Assembly: GCF_027922325.1 (NCBI RefSeq)
Contig: NZ_BSFL01000002.1
Location: 496,001 to 560,000 of the forward strand
Source of the DNA: Methylopila turkensis
GTDB taxonomy: Bacteria; Pseudomonadota; Alphaproteobacteria; Rhizobiales; Methylopilaceae
Reading direction: 5' to 3'
DNA: 64,000 nucleotides
This document shows positions 30,437 through 37,934 of this stretch, piece after piece. The notes under the pieces are model-generated. The model did not search any database and had not been told where the DNA came from. It was given only the letters and a program-made list of their open reading frames with translations. Made by a program: the position numbers and the translations under genes. Positions within the stretch are counted from its first letter, which is position 1. Every line of letters begins with the position of its first letter.

Positions 30437-31303
30437 TTAGTTCATGAGCGGCGCTGATGCGACGGTTGGTGTGGCCGGCGGAGCTGGGCGGGGTTGCGCA
30501 GCCGGCCATAGCGCGACCTCCGGCGCGGGCGGCCTGTAGCCGAGCGCCGAGTGCGGGCGAACAGCGTTGTAATGCCGCCGCCAGCCTTCGATCACGGCCT
30601 TGGCCTCGGCGAGCGAGTAGAAGATCTCGCCGCTGAGAAGCTCGTCCCGAAGACGGGCGTTGAAGCTCTCGCAGTAGCCGTTCTCCCAAGGACTGCCTGG
30701 CTCGATGAAGGCGGTCCGAGAGCCGACGGCCGCGATCCATTCACGGACGGCTTTGGCGACGAACTCTGGACCGTTGTCCGACCTGATGTGGCCCGGCGCG
30801 CCGCGCAGGATGAGCAGATCCGACAGAACGTCGATCACGTCGGTCGACCGGAGCCTCCGTCCGATCCGGATCGTCAGGCATTCGCGCGTGAACTCGTCGA
30901 TCACGTTGAGCATCCCGAACTTGCGGCCGTCGTGCGTGCGATCCTCGACAAAGTCGTAGGACCAGACGTGGTTCGGCCGCTCCGGCCGCAGCCGCACGCA
31001 TGAGCCGTCGTTGAACCAGAGCCGCCCGCGCTTGGGCTGCTTCACCGGGACCTTCAGCCCCTCCCGTCTCCAGATCCGCTCGACCCGCTTCAGGTTCACG
31101 ACCCAGCCGGCGGAGCGCAGCAGAGCCGCGATCCGCCTGTAGCCGTAACGGCCGTACTGGACAGCCAGCGCCACGATATCGGCGGTCAGCGCCGCCTCGT
31201 CGTCAAGCCGGGTCGGGATCTTGCGTTGTGTCGATCGGTGTTGGCCGAGAACCAGACAGGCCCGGCGCTCCGTGACGCCGAGCTTCTCCATCACCCGATC
31301 CAC
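30437..31303 (-). CDS. IS3-family transposase OrfB (DDE integrase)
   Basis: The catalytic half of the transposase, 288 residues from ATG 31303 and continuing N-terminally into the frameshift overlap. HTH_21-like LQHRSTQRKIPTR region is followed by the rve DDE core: VWSYDFVEDRTHDGRKF (first Asp), HIRSDNGPEFVAKAVREWI (second Asp), and PWENGYCESFNARLRDELL (Glu). All three acidic residues are present, so the enzyme may be active. It is made mainly as an OrfAB fusion. Confidence 0.92.
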   Translation of the reverse strand: MDRVMEKLGVTERRACLVLGQHRSTQRKIPTRLDDEAALTADIVALAVQYGRYGYRRIAALLRSAGWVVNLKRVERIWRREGLKVPVKQPKRGRLWFNDGSCVRLRPERPNHVWSYDFVEDRTHDGRKFGMLNVIDEFTRECLTIRIGRRLRSTDVIDVLSDLLILRGAPGHIRSDNGPEFVAKAVREWIAAVGSRTAFIEPGSPWENGYCESFNARLRDELLSGEIFYSLAEAKAVIEGWRRHYNAVRPHSALGYRPPAPEVALWPAAQPRPAPPATPTVASAPLMN

Positions 31304-31329
31304 GCAGTCGCGACGACGGGCGGGGCTGA

Positions 31330-31635
31330 TCAGTTTCCCCGCGCCGCCTCAGCCAGGATCATCTTGTCGAGCGTCAGGTCCGACACCGCTCGTCGGAGCC
31401 GGGCGTTCTCAGCCTCGAGCTCCTTCAGGCGCTTCACCTGATCACCCTTCAGCCCGCCATACCCGGTACGCCAGCGATAGAACGTAACTTCGGTCACGCC
31501 GATCGAACGGATCGCTTCCGCCATCGGTCGACCCTGTGCGGTCAGCACTTCAACCTGCCGCAGCTTCGCGACGATCTCTTCAGGCGCGTGCCTCTTCCTC
31601 GGCATCAGAAGGTCCTCCAAATGGCCAAAAGCCAT
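31330..31635 (-). CDS. IS3-family OrfA (HTH protein)
   Basis: A 101-residue DNA-binding protein. HTH: PMAEAIRSIGVTEVTFYRWR; a leucine-zipper region follows (KRLKELEAENARLRRAVSDL). It begins MPRKRHAPEEIVAKLRQ as in IS407-group elements. It ends AARGN at a TGA directly after the slippery heptamer. Confidence 0.9.
   Translation of the reverse strand: MAFGHLEDLLMPRKRHAPEEIVAKLRQVEVLTAQGRPMAEAIRSIGVTEVTFYRWRTGYGGLKGDQVKRLKELEAENARLRRAVSDLTLDKMILAEAARGN
31333..31339 (-). promoter_or_regulatory. Programmed -1 frameshift heptamer of the IS
   Basis: Read on the minus strand the last orfA codons are CGG GGA AAC TGA. GGGAAAC fits X XXY YYZ in the right phase; slipping back one base gives GGG AAA CTG ATC and continues into OrfB (KLISPARRRDCVDRV...). 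This explains how the OrfAB transposase is made. Confidence 0.7.
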
Positions 31636-31691
31636 ACATCAGGGAGGACCACTTCTCAGGGGGCAGACCAGATCTGGAATGCGCAAGCGCT

Positions 31692-32246
31692 TCAGGCTAC
31701 GTCATTCTTTCGCTTCCGTGGGATCGCACCGGCGCTCTTTGGTCGGCCCTTGTAGTGCTTCCCGACCGTCAACTTCGGCGCTGCGACAGCCAATGGCCGT
31801 TCCTCAATAATTTTGCCGCTCGCGTCCTTGATCGTCATCTCAGCGGATGGTCGGAAAGGTTTCGCTTTTGGGATCCGGCCTGGAACGAACTTTTCGCCCG
31901 GACTGAGGGCAGGCTCAAGCTTCGACGCGGGCCAAGGGTCAAGTAGGGCCTCGCCGACAGTCTCGGCGTATCGTCTCCGAACCCTTCTTTTAAGCTCAGC
32001 AACGACCGGCTTAGGCTCGGCAGCGACAGGCGCAACATCGGGCTGCGCGGCGCGCGCATCCATCCGCTCGGCCAGCGTGCGGACGCCGTTTTCGTCAAGT
32101 TTCTTGAGACCATCGACGATGAGGTCGCGGATCAGCTCGCCTTTGCTTTTCTTCTGCGTGAACGCAATGCTTCTCAACCGCTGATCGAGCTCAAGCGGAA
32201 GATAGACGGTCCGTAGCGCCATTTTCTCGGCGTGAGCATCAGCCAT
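31692..32246 (-). CDS. Ribbon-helix-helix DNA-binding protein
   Basis: A 184-residue protein. Residues about 10-50 (LRTVYLPLELDQRLRSIAFT and KGELIRDLIVDGLKKL) form an MetJ/Arc/CopG-type ribbon-helix-helix. The rest is Pro/Lys/Ala-rich and basic at the C-terminus, with no known fold. An 18-bp perfect palindrome lies 25 bp upstream, so it probably represses itself. It is last in a co-directional set with the FAD protein and the DUF3883 protein. It could also be an antitoxin-like regulator, but I see no toxin partner. Confidence 0.7.
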   Translation of the reverse strand: MADAHAEKMALRTVYLPLELDQRLRSIAFTQKKSKGELIRDLIVDGLKKLDENGVRTLAERMDARAAQPDVAPVAAEPKPVVAELKRRVRRRYAETVGEALLDPWPASKLEPALSPGEKFVPGRIPKAKPFRPSAEMTIKDASGKIIEERPLAVAAPKLTVGKHYKGRPKSAGAIPRKRKNDVA

Positions 32247-32270
32247 CGCGCGCCTCTTTTGAATGATGCA

Positions 32271-32288
32271 TTCATATGTACATATGAA
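32271..32288. promoter_or_regulatory. 18-bp perfect palindrome, candidate RHH operator
   Basis: TTCATATGTACATATGAA is fully self-complementary. It lies in the 52-bp gap between the stop of the FAD gene and the start of the ribbon-helix-helix gene, and is AT-rich in an otherwise GC-rich setting. A second imperfect repeat, TGAATgatgcATTCA, overlaps it on the left. Repeated short half-sites are usual for RHH proteins. Confidence 0.65.
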
Positions 32289-32298
32289 CAGGCTGACT

Positions 32299-33564
32299 TC
32301 AAGCCATCAGGGCTTCGATGTAAGGCAGCAGGATCGCATCCGACATATCGCCCAGCGCGATGAGAGAAGCGAAAGACGGACTGATCAGTTGCGAAAGCAT
32401 CGGCGCATGAAGTTTCGGCGCGCCAGCCAGCGGGAGCGCCGTCGAGGCGTCCATGCCCGAACGCATCGCTCCGATGTCGTCACGCACTTGGCGGCAAAGC
32501 GCAGGCGGGAGGAGGTCTGCGAACCACGCAAGGTCAAAGCCGCTGGCGTCGACGACGATAACCGCCTCCTGGCTGACGGCGGTCGGCGTCGCGGATGTGG
32601 CGTACTCGACATATGTCCCGCCTGAATCGGCCACGCGCGCGGCGCTGACCGTGCCAGGCCGATAGAAGACGCGGTCTGACCGGCTGAGATCGTCCACGAC
32701 GTTGGCCCATACTGCGCCACGCGTCAGACGATCGCTGAACGCCAGGCGATGCGCCTCGCTCAACGTTGCCCAGATGTCAGGGTCGCGAAACGCGCGGTTT
32801 TCGAAGAAGCTGTCGGTCCGTGCAAACAACGCCGGTTGCCCGCCCAGGATGATGATCTCGTTCGGAACGTCAGCCCTGACGAGCCAGCTCGCTGTCGCAG
32901 CAGCCGTTCCGCCAGAGCCGACGATGACCACCGGCTCATCGGGTTGGCCGAGGCAAGCGGTCCGCGCATCCTCGAGCCGGTTCCAGAAGTCGACGCTGTC
33001 GTAGACGACCGCTCCCGGAGCCACATCGAATTTCGGCGCGGCCGGACCAGGCCCAGTCGCCACCACGCCGTCGAACTCGCCGTGAACGCGCCGCGCCGAA
33101 GGTTCGTTAACGCCGATCGACCACTTGGAGCCTGTGGGCGTCAGTCCGACCACCTCGCCCTGCACGATCGGATACCCGGACGCCCTTATGCAGGCATCCA
33201 GATAGTTGGCGAACTCATTGTGGCCCGGCCGCGGACGACCGCGATCGACCCAGTCTCCATAACTTCCGGATGACGCCTTGTAAGCGAGCCAGGAATAGCG
33301 GCTGTACATCGCCCGGCTGACCGCATCGCCGTAAGACGCGGGGTCGTAGGGAAAGCCGATATCGCGCTCAGCCGGCGTGCAGAGCCTCTGCGCGCCATCG
33401 GAATAGCCGTGATCCCCGGTCCAGTTCGCGCCAGGCCTGTGACGCTCAAACACGGTCACCTCGATCGGCAAGCGCGTCTCATCGCGGATGCATGCGGCCT
33501 TGGCGCAAATCGCAGCCGCCTTGGCGCCTGCTCCGATCACCGCCAGTCTCTGAACGTTCGCCAA
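32299..33564 (-). CDS. FAD-dependent oxidoreductase (SidA/Lys-Orn monooxygenase-like)
   Basis: About 421 residues. The FAD Rossmann motif RLAVIGAGAKAAAICAKA is at the N-terminus, and a second nucleotide motif, VVIVGSGGTAAATASWLVRA, is near residue 215, as in N-hydroxylating monooxygenases and flavin-binding MO enzymes. The segments ALFARTDSFFENRAF (about 245) and C-terminal LGDMSDAILLPYIEALMA are consistent. TTG 33564 with AGAGG 8 bp upstream is the start I prefer; ATG 33603 and 33645 are alternatives. Its genome setting (between a DUF3883 nuclease-like gene and an RHH gene) is not a siderophore locus. Confidence 0.68.
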   Translation of the reverse strand: MANVQRLAVIGAGAKAAAICAKAACIRDETRLPIEVTVFERHRPGANWTGDHGYSDGAQRLCTPAERDIGFPYDPASYGDAVSRAMYSRYSWLAYKASSGSYGDWVDRGRPRPGHNEFANYLDACIRASGYPIVQGEVVGLTPTGSKWSIGVNEPSARRVHGEFDGVVATGPGPAAPKFDVAPGAVVYDSVDFWNRLEDARTACLGQPDEPVVIVGSGGTAAATASWLVRADVPNEIIILGGQPALFARTDSFFENRAFRDPDIWATLSEAHRLAFSDRLTRGAVWANVVDDLSRSDRVFYRPGTVSAARVADSGGTYVEYATSATPTAVSQEAVIVVDASGFDLAWFADLLPPALCRQVRDDIGAMRSGMDASTALPLAGAPKLHAPMLSQLISPSFASLIALGDMSDAILLPYIEALMA

Positions 33565-33708
33565 TTCCCAACCTCTGTGCGCGGAACGGAGTCCGTTTGG
33601 CATAAGCGCGCCGCGCCTTGTCTCCAGGGGCCGGCGCGCCGACAAGACAATCCTGCAAATCGCTCTGCTTGGCGGCTGATGAAGACCAATCGGCGGCCCG
33701 AAGGGCGG

Positions 33709-34734
33709 TCAGCCGGACGGCAGGCTCGGCGCCGGTCCAGCGGAGAGCCGGGCTGCGACCCGACGGTCTATCTTGAGCTTGCGACCGTCGGCGGACGCCC
33801 AGACCAGCTTGCGGCCCTTGCTCAAATCCTTGTTGTGCAGGAACACATGGCTCCTCGCATCGCGCGCGTCCGCTTGCGTCACGATATAGACGACGTAGTC
33901 CTGCCGATGCTCGCGAGCCTGCATCATCCGATATTCGTTCGGCGTAAGCTCGACCACCACGTCCGACCCCGATAGCCCTTTGACCTCGACTTTCAGAACC
34001 GCGCCGGTGGGAGCGGTCACGGTCAGATCCCAGCCGACATTGTCGCCCTCTACAGACTTCACATGGTGACCGCCGCCCGCCACCGACTCGTAGAACTCGG
34101 TCGCATGCTTGACGGCCAGCAGTTCGATCTTTTTCCGCGCCTCCGGATCCAGGTTCCTGTTGCGGTTCGCCTTGTTGGACGGCTTCGACTTTGGAAAAGC
34201 CCCCCCGGCTTTGACATAGTCGAAGACCTTTTCGCGAAACGCGTCCGTTCCCCCGTACCAGACCGGACTCTGGCCAAGGTTTCCCTTCACCTTCGCGGTC
34301 GGAATGACGAACTGCCTGCGTGGGGGCGTCAACAAAGTCGCGTCGTCGCTTGCAGCATGGATCTTGTAGCCAACTTCGATGCCGCCTTTGCGCTTCAGCA
34401 CGATGTCGTCGGAGCGGCCGAGAATGGTGGCGTTCTTGTACCAACCTACGATGTAGTTCTGGTGATCCCGGGGACTTTTGGCGATCCAGACGACCGTGAC
34501 GCCCGCCATGGACGCGTCGTTTTTTCCGCCGCCGAGCTTCTCGAGATTGGGTCGCGCGGACCGTGGGATATAGCCGTAAACCCGTCCCCGATGAGGCGCG
34601 AAGTTCCACGTTTCATGACCGATCGAACTGCTCTTCAGGAAACCGAAGTCGCCGACGGTCGGATCCGCGGGCGAGATGCCGGCATACTCAACCATCCAGC
34701 CGATATTGATGAAGATGACGGGCGCTTTCGCCAT
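33709..34734 (-). CDS. DUF3883-domain protein, restriction-endonuclease-like
   Basis: A 341-residue protein. The C-terminal half has the DUF3883/NO-VEIN-type core: VGWDLTVTAP followed by VLKVEVKGLSG gives the Asp and the E-x-K of a PD-(D/E)xK nuclease. The N-terminal half (NIGWMVEYAGISPADPTVGD, FAPHRGRVYGYIP) is not recognised and may be a DNA- or modified-base-reading domain. DUF3883 is common in defence-associated and modification-dependent restriction proteins. It is the first gene of the leftward set and diverges from a UDG-like gene (165 bp). Confidence 0.72.
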   Translation of the reverse strand: MAKAPVIFINIGWMVEYAGISPADPTVGDFGFLKSSSIGHETWNFAPHRGRVYGYIPRSARPNLEKLGGGKNDASMAGVTVVWIAKSPRDHQNYIVGWYKNATILGRSDDIVLKRKGGIEVGYKIHAASDDATLLTPPRRQFVIPTAKVKGNLGQSPVWYGGTDAFREKVFDYVKAGGAFPKSKPSNKANRNRNLDPEARKKIELLAVKHATEFYESVAGGGHHVKSVEGDNVGWDLTVTAPTGAVLKVEVKGLSGSDVVVELTPNEYRMMQAREHRQDYVVYIVTQADARDARSHVFLHNKDLSKGRKLVWASADGRKLKIDRRVAARLSAGPAPSLPSG

Positions 34735-34899
34735 TCGATCTGGTCCCGGTGCGTTTCAAGAAAAGCCTGGCCAACGTTCGTTTCGAACAAGCGCTCGCGA
34801 ACGAAGCGCGACGTCCCGGCGCGAGCAAAAGAGGGCGTTGGGCGTTGAGCTTTGCTGACCTGAGGGCCAGTTCTGGCTTCTCGATGGCGCCTGTGCACG

Positions 34900-35658
34900 A
34901 TGGCCAATAGGAGAGTTTGCTTGGCGTTCGAAGAGTTTGTAGCTGCAACGCCGACCGCGCTATTGGGCGAAAGTGGCAAAGTGTTTTACGCGGGACGGGC
35001 AGCGTTCAGCGCGCCGTCGGATATCTACATTCTTGGACTGAACCCTGGCGGCGATCCCGCCGATCCGGGGGAGTGCTCAGTGCAGGACAACATCCGCTTC
35101 GTCTCCACCAAGGCGCCCGATCTGTGGTCGGCGTATCAGGACGAGGCTTGGAAGCGGTGGGCGCCAGGCGATGCGCCCCTGCAGCAGCGTCTGCAGCACC
35201 TCTTTCATGACCTCGCCGATCTACGCACGGTTCCGAGCAGCAATCTCATCTTCGTTCGATCGCGACGCGAAACAGGACTTGGCGCAGGCGCGAAAGAGCT
35301 CGAGGATCTTTGCTGGCCATTTCATGAAACCGTGCTGCGACGGCTGTCCACAAAGGTCATCGTTTGCCTCGGCGACAGCGCCGGTCGCCGCGTCAGGCGG
35401 CGCATCGGCGCCATCGCCGAGGTCGATCGCTTCGTCGAACAGAACGAACGCAAATGGACAAGTCGCACCCACCGTAGCCCAACCGGAATGGCGGTCGTCA
35501 CCCTGACCCATCCTGGCGTCGCGGACTGGACGACGAGCGCGGCCGACCCTTCAGCGCTTCTGCGTCGGGGGCTTCGTGGAGAATGCGGCAGTTTTCGAAT
35601 CGCGGCTACGGATTTGGTCGGCCCGGCGAGCCGACAGCGCGAACAATCTGGTCGATGA
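34900..35658 (+). CDS. Uracil-DNA glycosylase superfamily-like protein
   Basis: A 252-residue protein. IYILGLNPGGDP near residue 47 resembles motif A of the UDG superfamily (GxxPG), VIVCLGDSAG is the central strand segment, and VVTLTHPGVADW near residue 205 fits motif B (HP[SAG]). It could remove uracil or another altered base, or simply bind nucleotides. An uracil- or hypermodified-base role is interesting beside DUF3883 and exonuclease III genes. Family by motif only; start ATG 34900. Confidence 0.6.
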   Translation: MANRRVCLAFEEFVAATPTALLGESGKVFYAGRAAFSAPSDIYILGLNPGGDPADPGECSVQDNIRFVSTKAPDLWSAYQDEAWKRWAPGDAPLQQRLQHLFHDLADLRTVPSSNLIFVRSRRETGLGAGAKELEDLCWPFHETVLRRLSTKVIVCLGDSAGRRVRRRIGAIAEVDRFVEQNERKWTSRTHRSPTGMAVVTLTHPGVADWTTSAADPSALLRRGLRGECGSFRIAATDLVGPASRQREQSGR

Positions 35659-35844
35659 TATCGGGACCTGCGGCCGGGGCTGGCGGGCCATCGACGAAAT
35701 CCGTGCCGGCGTCCACCGGGAAAATCTTCAGCTCGCCGACGCCGGCGTCGATCGCATGACGGAAGAAGTCTTCGTCCTGGTCCGTCTTGTTCGGCGACTG
35801 AAAGCGGCTGACGAAACCGGCGACCAGGTCGCAGAGCTGCAGCG

Positions 35845-36013
35845 ATGGTGGCCGGACGCCATTCCCGGCGTGCTCACCCTCGAGCAGTCCGTCTCGGAGC
35901 CTCGGACCCAGGCGATCGTCGCGCTCGCGCTGAGCTGCATTCTTCCGGTCATCTTGGCCTACGTGTTCTACTCCTACTGGGTGTTTCGAGGGAAAGTCGC
36001 TGAGCTCGACTGA
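35845..36013 (+). pseudogene. 3' remnant of a cydB/cioB (cytochrome bd oxidase subunit II) gene
   Basis: The last 56 residues of an open frame (from WWPDAIPGVLTLEQSVSEP to LPVILAYVFYSYWVFRGKV) match the C-terminus of CydB/CioB: the TLW-type segment, then a final membrane helix and the terminal YWVFRGKV. The rest of cydB is absent; the upstream part of the frame (from 35576) looks unrelated. It is a fossil of a lost or moved oxidase gene. The reverse-strand open frame 35606-36250 I regard as unproven. Confidence 0.65.
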
Positions 36014-36128
36014 GAGGGGGCCGAGGAGCGCGCGGCTCTCTATCCGACGAGCAGGCTTCGGCGGGGGCCCGCCCCAAATGACCCATCCGTGAGAGGCGCA
36101 GCCGTTTCGCCTCGATTGGTCGGACCCG

Positions 36129-36953
36129 GTGAAGCACGCCACGTTCAACGTCAATGGAATCAACGGGCGCCTTTCGGTTCTCCTCGACTGGCTGGAGGAG
36201 GCCAGGCCCGACGTCGTCTGTCTCCAGGAGCTGAAGGCGCCGCAGCACAAGTTTCCGGAAGCGGCGATCCGCGACGCCGGCTACGGCGCGGTCTGGCTCG
36301 GACAGGCCCGCTGGAACGGCGTCGCGATCCTGGCCCAAGACGCCGATCCGATCGAGACGCGCCACGGCTTGCCCGGCCTCAAGGACGACCAAAGCCGCTA
36401 CATCGAGGCCGCGGTGAACGGCGTGCTGATCGGGTGCCTCTATCTGCCGAACAGCAATCCGGCCCCCGGTCCGAGATTCGACTACAAGCTCGACTGGTTC
36501 GATCGCCTCGACCGACACGCGGCGGAGCTCATCCGGGCGGACCTGCCTGTGGCGCTGATCGGCGACTTCAACGTCATGCCGTGCGAGCTTGACGTCTACA
36601 AGCCGGAGCGATGGGTCGACGACGCGCTGTACCGGCCGGAGGCGCGCGACGCCTTCCACCGGCTCGTCGCCCAGGGATGGACCGACGCGATCTGCAAGCT
36701 CCATCCGGACGAGCGGATCTACACCTTCTGGGACTATTTCCGGAACGCCTGGGGGCGAAACGCCGGGCTGAGGATCGACCATCTTCTGCTCAGTCCGTCG
36801 CTCGCCGCCCGTCTTGAGAGCGCGGGCGTCGACCGCGAAGCGCGCGGACGCGAGAAAGCGAGCGATCACGCGCCGGCCTGGGTCGAGATTTCCGACGCTG
36901 CGCCCGACAGGGCGACCGGACGACCGGCCGCCGGGAGAAGCCGAAATGGGTGA
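36129..36953 (+). CDS. Exodeoxyribonuclease III-family AP endonuclease
   Basis: A 274-residue endonuclease/exonuclease/phosphatase-fold protein. ATFNVNGINGRLSVLLDWL, VCLQELKAP, the YLPNSNPAPGPRFDYKLDW region, IGDFNVMPCELDVY, RIDHLLLSPSLA and SDHAPAWVE cover the catalytic Asn, Glu, Asp and His of ExoIII. It incises abasic sites and removes 3'-blocked ends. GTG 36129 is the start. It overlaps the DUF1810 start by 8 bp, so the two are translated together. Together with the UDG-like gene nearby it could form a base-excision step. Confidence 0.9.
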   Translation: MKHATFNVNGINGRLSVLLDWLEEARPDVVCLQELKAPQHKFPEAAIRDAGYGAVWLGQARWNGVAILAQDADPIETRHGLPGLKDDQSRYIEAAVNGVLIGCLYLPNSNPAPGPRFDYKLDWFDRLDRHAAELIRADLPVALIGDFNVMPCELDVYKPERWVDDALYRPEARDAFHRLVAQGWTDAICKLHPDERIYTFWDYFRNAWGRNAGLRIDHLLLSPSLAARLESAGVDREARGREKASDHAPAWVEISDAAPDRATGRPAAGRSRNG

Positions 36954-37380
36954 GGATCCTTATGACCTGAGCCGCTTCGCCTCGGCGCAAGACGGCGTGT
37001 TCGAACGCGCGCTCGTCGAGCTCGAAGCCGGCCGCAAGACGGGCCATTGGATGTGGTTCGTGTTCCCGCAGCTGCGCGGCCTCGGCGCGTCTCCCGCCGC
37101 TCACTTCTATGGTCTGAGTTCGATCGCCGAGGCGCGCGCCTATCTGGGGCATCCCGTTCTCGGCCCCCGGCTGATCCGCTGCACGCAGACCGTCCTCGGC
37201 GTGGAGGGACGCACGCTCCACGAGATCTTCGGGTCGCCCGACGATTTGAAGTTCAGGTCGTCAATGACTCTGTTCGAGCTCGCCGCGGCCGGCGAAGACA
37301 TTCCGTTCTCGACAGCGATCGCCGTGCTTTGCGAGGCCCAGCGAGATCAGCGGACCTTGCAGCTCGTCGAGGCCCGCTAG
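36946..37380 (+). CDS. DUF1810-family protein
   Basis: A 144-residue protein with the family's signature WMWFVFPQLRGLG (about residues 31-43), then YLGHPVLGPRLIRCT and IFGSPDDLKFRSSMTLF. DUF1810 is related to the NADAR-like proteins, and a nucleotide-sugar or ADP-ribose link is suspected, but its function is not established. It overlaps the exonuclease gene by 8 bp and so is coupled with it. Confidence 0.86.
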   Translation: MGEDPYDLSRFASAQDGVFERALVELEAGRKTGHWMWFVFPQLRGLGASPAAHFYGLSSIAEARAYLGHPVLGPRLIRCTQTVLGVEGRTLHEIFGSPDDLKFRSSMTLFELAAAGEDIPFSTAIAVLCEAQRDQRTLQLVEAR

Positions 37381-37473
37381 GGCTGTCGTCTTCGGCTCGT
37401 TGTTCAGTCGCGCATCGTCAGCCCAGTGGCGGGGCGCGGCGGCGCCGACTGCCGGGTCCACGCAAGATCTACG

Positions 37474-37495
37474 CTTATTCGTCTATATGAATAAG
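37474..37495. promoter_or_regulatory. Palindrome at the XRE stop codon
   Basis: CTTATTC-N8-GAATAAG is a 22-bp inverted repeat with 7-bp perfect arms; it spans the stop codon of the XRE gene. It is the second copy of the (C/G)TTATTC-N8-GAATAA(C/G) pattern. It could be an operator for the downstream side or a roadblock site. Confidence 0.55.
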
Positions 37496-37762
37496 ATCGA
37501 GCGCGGCCAGGACGATCTGGCGGAACGGTTCTGAGACCTCCAGAGCCTTTGCGGCCCGCTTCTGGAGACGAGCGTCGCGGGCGATCTCGGGCGCGTGCGT
37601 GTCGGCCAGCTCGAAGGCCAGCCGCGACGCGGTCTCACGCAAGCGGCTCTTGCCTTTGAGCGCGCGCGAAATCATCGGCTGCGACATCTCGAGCCGTCGG
37701 CCGAAAGTCGTCTGGTTTTCACCGAGCGCACGCCACAACCGCTCGAGATTGACCGCGTCCAA
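37475..37762 (-). CDS. XRE/Cro-type HTH regulator with flanking palindromes
   Basis: A 95-residue protein with HTH GRRLEMSQPMISRALKGKSR and a helical tail (LAFELADTHAPEIARDARLQ). I take TTG 37762 with AAGGTG 5 bp upstream as the start; an upstream ATG frame is only open sequence. One copy of its presumed operator lies in front of it and another at its own stop codon (its last codons LIHIDE* are part of the repeat). It sits between the DUF1810 gene and the rightward HD/ATP-grasp operon. Confidence 0.62.
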   Translation of the reverse strand: MDAVNLERLWRALGENQTTFGRRLEMSQPMISRALKGKSRLRETASRLAFELADTHAPEIARDARLQKRAAKALEVSEPFRQIVLAALDLIHIDE

Positions 37763-37774
37763 ACTACACCTTGA

Positions 37775-37796
37775 GTTATTCGAAGATGTGAATAAC
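37775..37796. promoter_or_regulatory. Palindrome in the XRE/HD divergent promoter region
   Basis: GTTATTC-N8-GAATAAC is a 22-bp inverted repeat, same arms and same spacing as the copy at 37474-37495. It lies 12 bp before the leftward XRE start and 139 bp before the rightward HD gene. It is the best candidate for the operator of the XRE protein, and could govern the operon 37935-39939. Confidence 0.65.
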
Positions 37797-37934
37797 AATG
37801 GTTTTCGGGATCGCGTCAAGCTTGACGATGGCGACGACGCGACGATGTGCGAAGCGTGGACAACTCGACTCCTGGCCTTGCGCAGAGACCGCCAACCGAT
37901 GTTCAAGTAGCTCCAGACGGCAGAGGGCGTAGAG

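Larger units (their letters stand above)
30421..31670 (-). mobile_element. IS3-family insertion sequence (about 1.25 kb)
   Basis: The element has two overlapping reading frames (orfA, orfB) and a -1 frameshift signal. The left end TGGTCCG at 30421 and the right end, read inward on the minus strand, TGGTCTG from 31670 agree at six of seven positions and fit the TG...CA ends of the family. I do not find a clear target duplication (flanks GAG and GAT), so the true ends could shift by a few bases. It is probably of the IS407 group by the OrfA sequence. It looks complete. Confidence 0.82.

Noticed and set aside
33479..34609. 376-codon minus-strand frame overlapping the DUF3883 and FAD genes
   Set aside because: It is in another frame of the same strand, Arg-rich, and without motifs.
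35606..36250. 214-codon minus-strand ORF opposite the cydB remnant
   Set aside because: The plus strand has an identifiable CydB tail. A short part (around HAIDAGVGELKIFPVDAG) looks protein-like, so a remnant cannot be excluded, but I cannot name it.
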